A stretch of 64,000 nt of DNA from contig JADJOY010000023.1 in assembly GCA_016713535.1 (NCBI GenBank), forward strand, positions 1 through 64,000. Reading direction: 5' to 3'. Positions 9,493-18,911 of the stretch are shown piece by piece; the stretch's first letter is position 1, and the number at the start of each line of letters is the position of its first letter. The notes beneath the pieces are model-generated. The model did no database searches. It saw only the letters and a program-made list of their open reading frames with translations, and was not told where the DNA came from. The position numbers were made by a program, and so were the translations under genes. Origin of the DNA: JADJOY01 sp016713535 [NCBI: Deltaproteobacteria bacterium]. GTDB lineage: Bacteria > JADJOY01.

Positions 9493-10995
9493 ATGCCGAT
9501 CCTTGCGATCCAGATCTGGGCGCTGTTCGTGGTGGCGCCGTGGCTCGCGCGGATGGCGCTGGCGCGCTACGCGACGCGGCGCTGGGCGCGGTTAGGGCGC
9601 GTCGCGCTGCTCGCGCTGGCGCTCGTGGGCACCTTCGTGCTCGCCGTCGGGCTGCGCCCGTTCGTCGCCGCGTTCGCGCCCACCTACACGCTCGCGACGG
9701 TGCTCCTGATCGGCGTGCCCATCGCGGTCGCTACCGCGGTGCGGCGCGTGCCGCTCGCCGAGCGGCTGGTCTCGGGCGGGCTCGGCGTGGTCGCGTCTCT
9801 CGGCGGCGGGTTGCTGCTGTGGATGACGATCTTCAACATCCAGTACGGCTACGGCAGCGACTGTGAGCCCACCCTCGCCGAGCCGCGGAACCGCGTCCTC
9901 TTCGGCCCGTGCAAGGCGGGTTTCGAGGACCAGGTGCGCACCATCGTCGGCGCACAGGCCGAACTCTTGGACGCGCGCCAAAGCCGCGCGGTGTGGCCCG
10001 CCGCCGACCCGCGCTACGTCTACACCGCGTGCGGTCTCGAGGGCACCGAGGCGAAGGACCACCCGCTCCTGCGCATCGACCGCCGCACCGGTGCGATCGA
10101 CCGCAGCTACGTCACGAGTGCCGTCTTCGACGGCTCGTGCGACGCCAACTCGCGGCGCTGCATCGTGCTGCTCTCGGCCGAGCAGCGCTTCCTCGTGATC
10201 GACGACGTGACCGGCGAGATCGTCCACGAGGCCGCGCTGCCGGTGGGCCCGCGCTTCGTCGCGATGCACGGCCACCAGGCGATGGTCGGCCTCGCGGCCC
10301 CACCGGTGATGATCCGCGTCGATCTCCTCACGGGTGCGGTGGTGTTCCCGAGCGCCGAGGAGTCGCTCTACCTCGGCATCGCGTCGCGCGGCGGCGGCTT
10401 CGCCGCTGTGGGCGTCGATCCCACCGCCGATGACACCTTCTTCACCATCGAGTACCCGGCGTCGAGCCTGGGCGAGATCCTGAGCTTCCCGTCCGGTCCG
10501 CTCGCGATCGCGCTGCTCGGCTACTCGCCGCTCGGCCACGGCACGCTCGCGCGCCTCGGCCTCGACCCGGGCCAGGTCACGATCGGCCAGCTCACGCCGC
10601 GCGACGCGTTCTGGTCGTTCGGGCTGATGCTCGGGATTGCGCCCGATCGCTCGCGGAACACCGTCTACTTCATTTCGCCCACGGCGGGCGAGATGGTCGC
10701 CCACGACTACGACAGCCTCGCGTTCCAGTGGCGGCTCGGGCTCAAGTCCGGTGCGCGCCTCGGCGACATCGACCGCGCCCGCGGGCGGCTCTTCGCGGGC
10801 GACTACGCGGGCGGATGGCTCTTCGTGGTGGACGTCGACCAGCGCAAGGTCGTGGACAAGCTCTACGCCGGCCGCGGTATCCGCCAGGTGCGCTTCGACC
10901 CCAGCCACGGGCGGGTGCTCGTGGCGAGCCGCGCCGGGTTCGTCGAGATCGACGTCTACGGCGACGCGAGCAAGGCGCCGATACCCACACCGTGA
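9493..10995 (+). CDS. Membrane-anchored beta-propeller protein, function unknown
   Basis: The 500-residue product begins with four hydrophobic segments in its first ~117 residues, then a long soluble domain with repeated short beta-strand units (RYVYTACG, GRLFAGDYAGG, GRVLVASRAG), which reads as a WD/YVTN-like propeller facing one side of the membrane. No catalytic motif is visible. The last 40 bases overlap the 3' end of the opposite-strand gene at 10956, so the two are convergent with no room for a separate terminator. The neighbouring operon also encodes a propeller with a membrane anchor, so the two loci may be functionally related (inference). Confidence 0.75.
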   Translation: MPILAIQIWALFVVAPWLARMALARYATRRWARLGRVALLALALVGTFVLAVGLRPFVAAFAPTYTLATVLLIGVPIAVATAVRRVPLAERLVSGGLGVVASLGGGLLLWMTIFNIQYGYGSDCEPTLAEPRNRVLFGPCKAGFEDQVRTIVGAQAELLDARQSRAVWPAADPRYVYTACGLEGTEAKDHPLLRIDRRTGAIDRSYVTSAVFDGSCDANSRRCIVLLSAEQRFLVIDDVTGEIVHEAALPVGPRFVAMHGHQAMVGLAAPPVMIRVDLLTGAVVFPSAEESLYLGIASRGGGFAAVGVDPTADDTFFTIEYPASSLGEILSFPSGPLAIALLGYSPLGHGTLARLGLDPGQVTIGQLTPRDAFWSFGLMLGIAPDRSRNTVYFISPTAGEMVAHDYDSLAFQWRLGLKSGARLGDIDRARGRLFAGDYAGGWLFVVDVDQRKVVDKLYAGRGIRQVRFDPSHGRVLVASRAGFVEIDVYGDASKAPIPTP

Positions 10996-11369
10996 GCGAG
11001 GGCGGCTCGTAGCGCCACCGCCGCCACCGCCCACAAGACCAGCCAAGACCTGAGCCGCGCGTCGTCGCCGACCCGCGTCTCGGCCACACCACCGGGCTCG
11101 TCACAGCTCGCCGCGGCGAGCCGCCGCAGGGCGGGCCCAAGGCTCGCGATCACCACCATCCCGTAGACCAGCGCCTGGGTGGTCGCGAGGGCCGCGAACA
11201 GCCCGGCCCAGGAGAGCACCGGGCGATCGCCGAGCGTGATCCGTGCGCCCGCGAGCACGCCGAACTGGCTCACCGCGGCCGCCGCCACGAGCGCGGCGAC
11301 GCTCACCGCCACCACGGCGCGCGAGGCGAACGCGCCGGGACTCGTGGCGACCCCGCCGAACCGGCTCAC
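10956..11369 (-). CDS. Small four-helix membrane protein, last gene of the EF-hand operon
   Basis: A 137-residue hydrophobic protein with about four membrane segments and no recognised family. The GTG at 11369 is chosen because it forms a GTGA overlap with the stop of the upstream gene, the same junction type seen twice more upstream, which implies translational coupling. Longer in-frame starts reach into the upstream gene and give arginine-rich shadow sequence. Confidence 0.65.
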   Translation of the reverse strand: MSRFGGVATSPGAFASRAVVAVSVAALVAAAAVSQFGVLAGARITLGDRPVLSWAGLFAALATTQALVYGMVVIASLGPALRRLAAASCDEPGGVAETRVGDDARLRSWLVLWAVAAVALRAALAHGVGIGALLASP

Positions 11370-12412
11370 GCCTCCACCCCGCGCTCCGGCGCGCGCGAAC
11401 CCGCCAGCCACGCAACGAGCGCCGCGACGAGCACCACCGCGGCGAGCGCGATCCCGGCGCCGTCGTGGATGCGCCCGGTCAGGAACGAGAGCGCGTCGGG
11501 CGTGCGCTCGAGCGCACCCGCGAGCCACGCGAAGGGCGCGCGCGGGCCGTCCTCGCGCCACGCCACTCGCAGCGCCTCGAGCGCAACCACGAGCGTGAGC
11601 GACGCCCAGCCGCCGGCGAGCAAGCGGCCGAGCCCGGCGCGGGTGAAGCTCCCCCAGCAGCTACCGAGCAGCCAGTGCGCCACGAGCCAGCACTGCCACG
11701 CCTCGATCAGCGCCACACGCGCGTTTCCGCCCAGCGAGCCGGACTCGGGATCGAAGTAGTGGCGCACCGCGAACAGCACGCCGAGCAGCAAGCCGAGGCC
11801 CACCCACACGATCTCGGTCGGCGTCGGGCGGCGCTCGTCCTCGGCGAGCGACGCAGCGCGCGCAGCCGTCGCCTCCGATGGGTGCGACGCGTCCGCCCAG
11901 CGCGCGGTCGCGATCGCCATCGTGGCCACCGCGAGCGCGAAGGTCGCCGGCCCGAGCAGGTCCGAGAGGCTGAGCGAGCCCGCGAACTGGGCCTCGCCGT
12001 AGCGGGTGGCGAAGAGCTCGCCACGCATCACGTCGCGGTAGCCCGCGAGAACGAGCAGGAGTCCGACCTCGACCATCCACGGTCCGCCCTGCGCAAGCTC
12101 CTCGGCGACGCGCCGGGTGTGCGTGGTGGTGGTCTCGGCGGGGCGCGGCCCGTGCCGGCGCACGAACGCCCATGCGGCGAGGCCGAGGAGCGCGGTGCGC
12201 AAGTGCGGATCGAGCGCGTGTACGACCACGCCGGGGCTCCGCGAGCCGGCCATCGCGGTCGCGGCGTGGAGCGCGCCGATGGCGCCGTCGAGGAGATCGA
12301 GCACGGCGAGGAACGCGAGCGCGACCGCCGCGAAGCGCGACCAGCGGTCGGGGCCGAGGACACGCATCCAGCGCGCGTACGCCCCGTCGGTCGCGCTCAC
12401 CGCGGCGCTCAC
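11366..12412 (-). CDS. Polytopic membrane protein, third gene of the EF-hand operon
   Basis: This 348-residue protein has about eight hydrophobic segments, including LLGLAAWAFV, EVGLLLVLAG, LGLLLGVLFAV and a final IALAAVVLVAALVAWL helix. I recognise no family. It starts at GTG 12412, overlapping the stop of the propeller gene by 4 bases (GTGA), and ends in the same kind of overlap with the next gene. Membrane helices contain several Trp and His residues (RHYFD, HWLLGSCWG), but no spaced motif identifies a cofactor. Its job is probably tied to the two exported Ca- or ligand-binding proteins encoded just upstream. Confidence 0.7.
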   Translation of the reverse strand: MSAAVSATDGAYARWMRVLGPDRWSRFAAVALAFLAVLDLLDGAIGALHAATAMAGSRSPGVVVHALDPHLRTALLGLAAWAFVRRHGPRPAETTTTHTRRVAEELAQGGPWMVEVGLLLVLAGYRDVMRGELFATRYGEAQFAGSLSLSDLLGPATFALAVATMAIATARWADASHPSEATAARAASLAEDERRPTPTEIVWVGLGLLLGVLFAVRHYFDPESGSLGGNARVALIEAWQCWLVAHWLLGSCWGSFTRAGLGRLLAGGWASLTLVVALEALRVAWREDGPRAPFAWLAGALERTPDALSFLTGRIHDGAGIALAAVVLVAALVAWLAGSRAPERGVEA

Positions 12413-13572
12413 GCGCCCTCCGCGAGCCACTGGGCGCGGCCGGTCCAGGGAGCCGGTGGCGCGGACGCCGCAGGCGAGGCCACCGCCTCGCCGCCGTCGC
12501 GCAGCCAGTCGAGCTCGGCGAGCGCCCAGCTCGCCACGGTGCCGTGGCGGAAGTTGCTCGCGACCAGCCGCCGGCGCTGCGCATCGACGGCGACCGCGCC
12601 GGTGCCGCTCTGCACCGGCAGCCGCGCGAGTGGCGCCAGCGTGTCCGTGGTGAGCCCCACCAGCTCACCCGACGAGCGAGCAGCCACCCACACCGCGCCG
12701 CGCCGCGCATCGAGGGCCACCGATTGCGCTCCCGGGCCCACCTTCACCCGCGCGCGCACCTGACCCGACGGCAACGCGATCTTCCACAGCTCGCCGAGCG
12801 GCCCATCGACGACGAACGCCTGCTCGCCGTCGGGCGAGATCGCGAGGTCGCGGGGCGACGGGCTCACCGGCACCTCGGCGGCGAGCGCGAGCTGGGAGTC
12901 GAACGCCAGCATCCGGCCCTGCCCCGGCACGACCAGGTAGATCGGCCCACCGTCGGCGACCGCCGCCATCGGCCACAGCCCCTCGTCGGCGAGGCCACGC
13001 GGGATCGGGACCCACGGCGAGTCGCCGCGCTGCAGCCAGCGGCGCTCGCCCGGCTCGGGCACGAAGCGGCGCAACCGGATCGTCGGATCGCGGCGCGTGA
13101 ACCGCGCCAGCGCCACCACCAGCGCCCCATCGCCGCCCTCCACCGCGCCGATCACCCGCGGCGCCGCGGCGTGCGAATCGGTGACGTCCGCCTCGCCGGG
13201 CTCGAAGCAAGTCGCCAGCGTGCGCTCACGGAACGGATGGACCGCGCACACCGCGGTCGAGGCGTCGAAGAGCACGACCGGCCGGCCCAGCGAGCGCATC
13301 GGCACGAACCGAAGCGGCGCGCCATCCAGCGCCTGGCGCCCGAGACGCCGGCCAGTCACCGCGTCGAGCACCCACACCGCGTCGTCGTCGGCGGCGGCGA
13401 CCAGCACCCTCCCACCGTCGGGGGTCACGGCCACGCCCACCGGCGCGCCGCCGAGCCCGTGACGGGCGCCGTCACGGATGCCGCTCGAATCCGCCCACCA
13501 GGTCAGCGCGAGCGTGAGGGCCGTGGCCAGCGCCGCACTGAACCCCAGCGACGAACGTGGCGACGTGCTCAA
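12409..13572 (-). CDS. Membrane-anchored YVTN-type beta-propeller protein
   Basis: From a TTG at 13572 (TTGA overlap with the EF-hand gene) the 387-residue product has one N-terminal hydrophobic anchor (FSAALATALTLALTWW) and then six or seven propeller-like repeats such as VAVTPDGGRVLVAA, LAISPDGEQAFVVD and VALDARRGAVWVAA. Such repeats are typical of periplasmic YVTN proteins that bind partners or ligands. No catalytic residues are apparent. An ATG-initiated frame from 13797 exists but its first ~75 residues overlap the EF-hand gene and look like shadow sequence. Confidence 0.75.
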   Translation of the reverse strand: MSTSPRSSLGFSAALATALTLALTWWADSSGIRDGARHGLGGAPVGVAVTPDGGRVLVAAADDDAVWVLDAVTGRRLGRQALDGAPLRFVPMRSLGRPVVLFDASTAVCAVHPFRERTLATCFEPGEADVTDSHAAAPRVIGAVEGGDGALVVALARFTRRDPTIRLRRFVPEPGERRWLQRGDSPWVPIPRGLADEGLWPMAAVADGGPIYLVVPGQGRMLAFDSQLALAAEVPVSPSPRDLAISPDGEQAFVVDGPLGELWKIALPSGQVRARVKVGPGAQSVALDARRGAVWVAARSSGELVGLTTDTLAPLARLPVQSGTGAVAVDAQRRRLVASNFRHGTVASWALAELDWLRDGGEAVASPAASAPPAPWTGRAQWLAEGA

Positions 13573-14801
13573 CGCGGGCCCGTCCCGGAGGCCGGCGTGG
13601 AGGTGCTCGACGACCCACCTGGAACGCCGCCCGGACCACCCGAACGACGCGGGGCGTGCGACGCGAGCTCGCGGATCTCGGCCTTCGAGATCCCGCTCTC
13701 GGTCTTGCCGAGCTTCTGGATGATCTCCTTCAGAGTCTCGTTCTCGGTGCCTTCGAGCTCGGCCAGCGTGAGGCGCCCGTCCTTGTTGCGGTCGCACTTC
13801 TCGAAGACCATGTCGAGATCCTTGAGCGGATCGTCCTGTGGCCCCGGCGGGCCGCCGGGTCCGCCCGGACCGCCGTTTCCGCCCGGGCCGCCCGGCGACG
13901 GCGCCTGCGACATGGGGCCAACCAGCGCCGCGAACTCGGCCTTGGTGACCGAACTCAGGCCCTGGCGGTTGAGCAGCGACAGCATGCCGGCGCGGGGCCC
14001 GGGAGGCGCCATCTCCGCCTCCGCGCGATCGACGCGACCGTCGCGATTGCGGTCGACGATGCGGAACACCAGGTCGGGGTTGGGCCGCTCGTCACCGCCC
14101 TGCGGCCCGCCGCCCGGCCCACCGCCTCCGGGTCCCGGACCGGGTCCCTGCCCACCGCCCGGACGCCCGGGACCGCCGCCGTCCGGTGGATGGTCCCCAC
14201 CGTTCTCGCTGAGGCGGTCGAAGTCCTTGGGTGTGAGGTAACCGTCCGGGCTCTTGCCGAGGCGCGCCAGCAGGCCCATCACGTTCTGGCGGTGGGGCTC
14301 GGGGGTTTCCGCGGCGGTGAGCTTGCCGTCGTGATTGAGGTCGAAGGCCCGGAAGAGCTCGCCCGAGGTGGGCGGGCGCGAGCGCTCGCCGAGCGACTCG
14401 CCCTGGCCGGGCGGGTGATCGTGGGCGATCCGCGCGGCCTGCTGGAACTCGGTCTTGGTGAGCTTGCGGTCCTTGTTGGAGTCTCCGCCTGCGACGGCCT
14501 CGCGGAAGCGGTCGCGAGCGAACCGCACCACCTCCTCCTCGGTCACCGCGCCGTCCTTGTTCGAGTCGAGCGCCTCGAAGAAGTGATTGGCGCCGTCGTC
14601 GCCCGCACCACCCGGGCCTCCAGGACCGCCGCCCATCGGACCACCGCCCATGGGACCACCGCCACCAGGCCCGCCGCGGTCCATCGCGCCTGGACCGGGC
14701 CGGTAGGGCGGCTCCTCTTGCGCCGACGCCCTTACGATCCAGGCGAGCGAGCCAACGGCCACGAACGCGGCACACGCGCTCGACCACGATCGACGGTTCA
14801 T
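13569..14801 (-). CDS. Secreted multi-EF-hand protein with Gly/Pro-rich linkers
   Basis: The ATG at 14801 gives 410 residues with a signal peptide (SACAAFVAVGSLAWIVRASA). Five canonical 12-residue EF-hand loops are visible (DSNKDGAVTEEE, DSNKDRKLTKTE, DLNHDGKLTAAE, DRNRDGRVDRAE, DRNKDGRLTLAE), with degenerate partners (SPDGYLTPKD, LSSVTKAE, ESGISKAE) that look like pairing EF-hands. Linkers are extreme Gly/Pro/Met repeats. It should bind calcium outside the cytoplasm. It is the first gene of a four-gene chain joined by 4-bp overlaps. A good -10 element (TATGAT on this strand, 14860-14865) lies about 60 bases upstream. Confidence 0.85.
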   Translation of the reverse strand: MNRRSWSSACAAFVAVGSLAWIVRASAQEEPPYRPGPGAMDRGGPGGGGPMGGGPMGGGPGGPGGAGDDGANHFFEALDSNKDGAVTEEEVVRFARDRFREAVAGGDSNKDRKLTKTEFQQAARIAHDHPPGQGESLGERSRPPTSGELFRAFDLNHDGKLTAAETPEPHRQNVMGLLARLGKSPDGYLTPKDFDRLSENGGDHPPDGGGPGRPGGGQGPGPGPGGGGPGGGPQGGDERPNPDLVFRIVDRNRDGRVDRAEAEMAPPGPRAGMLSLLNRQGLSSVTKAEFAALVGPMSQAPSPGGPGGNGGPGGPGGPPGPQDDPLKDLDMVFEKCDRNKDGRLTLAELEGTENETLKEIIQKLGKTESGISKAEIRELASHAPRRSGGPGGVPGGSSSTSTPASGTGPR

Positions 14802-14965
14802 GAGACCCCCTGCAGCCGTCGCCCTCGAGGGGCGAGGCATCCGGCGCGGCGAGACCGCTATCATACGGTCAGATCGCGGCACAAGCGCGGCTTGCCGACA
14901 CCGAGGCCCCACGGGATCGCCGCGAACGACGATCCGGCCGCAGCGCGCCGGTGGGTGATGACCTC

Positions 14966-15013
14966 GGCCCCCGGTGTCGCAAGCCGCGCGCGCGGCTTGC
15001 GACACCGGGGGCC
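14966..15013. repeat. Perfect 48-bp palindrome in a divergent intergenic region
   Basis: Two 24-base arms (14966-14989 and 14990-15013) are exact reverse complements with no loop. It lies 20 bases before the cupin ATG. A degenerate second copy of the right arm, in direct orientation, sits at 14885-14910. It could extrude as a cruciform, form an RNA hairpin in the cupin leader, or be a protein-binding site. Confidence 0.85.
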
Positions 15014-15033
15014 GGTTCGTACACTGCCGCGCG

Positions 15034-15417
15034 ATGAGCGACCAGCCGGGTTCCGCGGGCTCGCCGCTTCCGGCGGGCTTCACCGAGCACCGCCCGTGGG
15101 GCCACTACGTGGTGCTCGCGGACGAGCCCGATCACAAGGTGAAGCGGATCGTGGTCGATCCCGGAAAGCGCCTCAGCCTCCAGTACCACCACCAGCGCGC
15201 CGAGCACTGGGCGATCGTCAGCGGCGAAGGGGTCGTGACTCGCGACGGCGAAGCGATCCCGGTGCGCGGCGGCGCCGACGTCCACATCCCGGCCGAGTCC
15301 CGCCACCGCGTCGAGAACACCGGCCACGAGCCGCTGGTGTTCATCGAGGTCCAGCGCGGCGGCTATTTCGGCGAGGACGACATCGTGCGCCTCCAGGACG
15401 ATTTCGGGCGCGCCTGA
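15034..15417 (+). CDS. Cupin phosphomannose isomerase-type protein
   Basis: A 127-residue single-domain cupin resembling the C-terminal mannose-6-phosphate isomerase domain of bifunctional mannose-1-phosphate guanylyltransferases: PWGHYVVL near the start, then KRLSLQYHHQRAEHW, GGADVHIPAESRHRVEN and FIEVQRG. The conserved His and Glu residues that hold the metal are present. It likely interconverts fructose-6-P and mannose-6-P, or acts on a related sugar, feeding the GDP-mannose route with the phosphomannomutase at 18912. The ATG at 15034 is chosen because upstream in-frame residues would read through the 48-bp palindrome. Confidence 0.8.
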   Translation: MSDQPGSAGSPLPAGFTEHRPWGHYVVLADEPDHKVKRIVVDPGKRLSLQYHHQRAEHWAIVSGEGVVTRDGEAIPVRGGADVHIPAESRHRVENTGHEPLVFIEVQRGGYFGEDDIVRLQDDFGRA

Positions 15418-15461
15418 GCGAGCGCTCGCGATCCGGACCGACCTCGGTTCGGACCCGCTGC

Positions 15462-15487
15462 GGGCGGGGGCACGGAGGCCCCCGCCC
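15462..15487. terminator. Bidirectional hairpin between cupin and DUF882 genes
   Basis: Perfect 10-base arms (15462-15471 and 15478-15487) flank a 6-base loop, between two convergent genes ending at 15417 and 15574. Its position suits shared termination. Confidence 0.6.
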
Positions 15488-15573
15488 TACGAAGGAACGT
15501 CACGCCCGTCGGCGGTCGTAGCGACGGGGGTTCCCTTCCCCATCGCCAGCCGGAGCCCACGCTCGGCCAGCGC

Positions 15574-16116
15574 TCACCACCGGCGCACGCGGCCGATGTC
15601 GACGTGCACGAAGTCGTCGGCCGGGTAGTACCCCACGCCGCCCGCCTGCAGCGCGAGCGCCGCGCGGCGCACGCTCTTGAGCCTTCGTCCGGGAACGCGC
15701 AGGTCGATCGCCTTCCCCTCCACATGCAAGCTCGCGTGCGCGACGCCGTCGCTCTGCGACGCGAGCATGTGGTTGGTAGCCGGCGAGCGGTAGCCCGAGA
15801 TCACGTGCAAGGGTTGGGTTGTCTCGAGCTCGCGACGCAGGTGGGCGAGCAGATCGAGGAGATCGACGTCCATCGGGTACGTGTCCCCGGTGCGGTGATC
15901 CCGCAGCACCCGGTCGATGGCCTCGAGCCCGTCGAGGCGGTAGCGCCCGTCGGCCCAGTACACCGCCTTCAACGTCTCGTCGGTGTGCAAGTTCACGAAC
16001 GCGAGCTCACGACGTTTCTGCTCGCGGAGCTTGGCGAACGAGGGCGTGGCGACGAGCGGCACCGCCAGGCCCGCACCCCACACGAGCCCAGCCCGAAGAA
16101 AGTCGCGGCGCTTCAT
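15574..16116 (-). CDS. DUF882/YcbK-like peptidase M15-fold exported protein
   Basis: This 180-residue protein opens with a twin-arginine signal (MKRRDFLRAG then a hydrophobic run), so it is probably exported folded. The body matches the DUF882/YcbK group of the peptidase M15 superfamily: ISGYRSPATN, the HASLHVEGKAIDLR region and a final FVHVD, which supply the zinc-binding His/Asp/His set. These proteins act on or bind peptidoglycan. The ATG at 16116 is followed by a typical Tat n-region, supporting the start. It lies just downstream of a gluzincin gene in the same direction. Confidence 0.85.
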   Translation of the reverse strand: MKRRDFLRAGLVWGAGLAVPLVATPSFAKLREQKRRELAFVNLHTDETLKAVYWADGRYRLDGLEAIDRVLRDHRTGDTYPMDVDLLDLLAHLRRELETTQPLHVISGYRSPATNHMLASQSDGVAHASLHVEGKAIDLRVPGRRLKSVRRAALALQAGGVGYYPADDFVHVDIGRVRRW

Positions 16117-16128
16117 GACCCCGTTTTT

Positions 16129-17528
16129 CTAGATCAGCGCGCCTCGTCTTGCAACCAGCCGTCGGAAGTCCTTCTCGAAGCGCGGCATTTCCTGGGGTAG
16201 ACCAGGCCCATCGCGTCGCCGAAGCTTTTGCCGCGCCCGAGCTCGCGGAAGATCCGCAGCACCCCGTCCATTCCCTTCTCGTCTTGGAGGTAGACGACCG
16301 CCAGGTAGGCACGGGCGTAGGCACGGCGGCGCGTTCCACAGCCACCTCCCGCGAAGAACGGCCCCGACAGCGGACCGTGCAGACCGGCCTTGGTCTGCGC
16401 GGCGACGTTGCGGACCAGCGTCGAGGGTGGATCGAGGGCGCGCGCCAACCCGAACTGGGCACGATGCTCGACGAGCTCGGCGAGCCCCTCGTTGAGCCAT
16501 GCGGGTGGGCGACTGCGACCGGTCAGCTCGCTCACCAGCACGTGGGCGTACTCGTGGTAGAGCTCGTCGCGGATCACCTGCGCGCTCTTGAGCGTGGAGT
16601 TGATGCGGATCGCGGAGCCGTCCCAGAACCCCCACGCCCAGCTCGCGCCGGGGAAGCGATTCTTGAAGTCGCCGCGGGCGTAGAAGACCACCGGGATGCG
16701 TCGCGACGGATAGGCACCGAGCCACTGGCCGACCTCCCGGTAAGCGTCCTCGAGGTACTCCTCGACCGCCTCCTGGTTGTCACCGTGGCTGCGGTTCTCG
16801 CGGGTCTCTTCGGCCCACCGGAAGTCGAAATGGGCGGTCTGGCTGCTCGCGAAGCCCTCCCCGACGCCTGGCAGATCGGGTGCCTGCACGGCCTTGGGGC
16901 GGGGCTTGGCGAGCGCCGCCGAGCGGGACGTCGGCGGTGGCTCGGGCTCGACCGGCTTGGGCTTGGACTTCGGCTTGGGCGGCTCGAGTTCGCGGGGCTC
17001 GGGCGAGCTCATGGTGGCCAGCACTCGGATGCGCTGGTCCTCCGGGCAGAGCCGCGTGGCCTCTTCGAGGGCGCTACGGTCGGTCCCGCCGCCCCACTCG
17101 GGGCCGAGTTGCCAGCGCGCCACCATCTCGCGAGCGCGCGCGCAGCCGTCCTCCGGCGACGTTGGTCCAGCGGGCGAACGCGGCGCGGCGAAGCCGGCGA
17201 GCGCCGCCCACGCGCCGCTCCGGTCCGACGCCGACGGCTGCGCGTCGGCGGGTGGCGTGGGTTCGGTGCGGGCGTCGGCCGCCTCGAGCGCATCTCGCGC
17301 CGCGGCGCGGGCTTCCTCGTCGTGCCGGGATACGGCCGCCTCGGCCCGGTAGCGCGCTGGCACCTCGTCGAGGCGGGCGGCGACGTGGACCACCCCGGCG
17401 TCGTCCCGCCACCGGAACACGCCCTCGGCCCGGACCTCGGCGACCGTGCTCGAGACCAGGGCGCAGCCGAGGAAGGCCGCCGCACCAAGGCGCCAGACGG
17501 TGGCGACGGGGCTCGGACAATGACTCAC
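16129..17528 (-). CDS. Secreted gluzincin (peptidase MA-like) with N-terminal DUF4124, frameshift near 3' end
   Basis: An exported protein: signal peptide ending near residue 34, then a DUF4124-like strand unit (GVFRWRDDAGVVHVA), a Pro/Lys-rich linker around 180-210, and a metallopeptidase domain with HEYAH and, 20-30 residues later, NEGLAELVE, the zinc-binding pattern of gluzincins. The printed frame ends in basic residues from 16134, but the next frame gives a much better tail (QEMPRFEKDFRRLVAR) ending at 16129; inserting one base at the GGGG run 16194-16197 joins them. The substrate is unknown, probably envelope protein or peptide. Confidence 0.8.
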
Positions 17529-17673
17529 CGGATGGTCCTCGAGGCTTTCCGGTCTACGACAGCAGGAAATCCCTTATCGCTCACGCCTCGACGCGGGGGC
17601 AAGTCCGCGGAGGCGGCGTCGCGACCGCTCGCGACATCCGCGACGAGCGCCCTGCGCGGAACGAGCGATCGCC

Positions 17674-18787
<1,114 letters not shown>

Positions 18788-18911
18788 CCGCGCGCCCCGA
18801 CCGCCCTCTGCTCGCCGTCCTCACCGCCGCCATCCTCCCGCGGCGTGACTCCTCGCCGCCGCCGCACGAAGGCGCGCGGGGCGCGCTCGAGCCGCGCCAC
18901 CGGAGGCTCCC

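Noticed and set aside
12172-14241. 689-codon plus-strand frame across the EF-hand operon
   Set aside because: Low-complexity Arg/His/Pro shadow; the minus strand has EF-hands, propeller repeats and coupled overlaps.
13557-15521. 654-codon plus-strand frame
   Set aside because: Covers the cupin in the wrong frame and the EF-hand gene's antisense; no family features.
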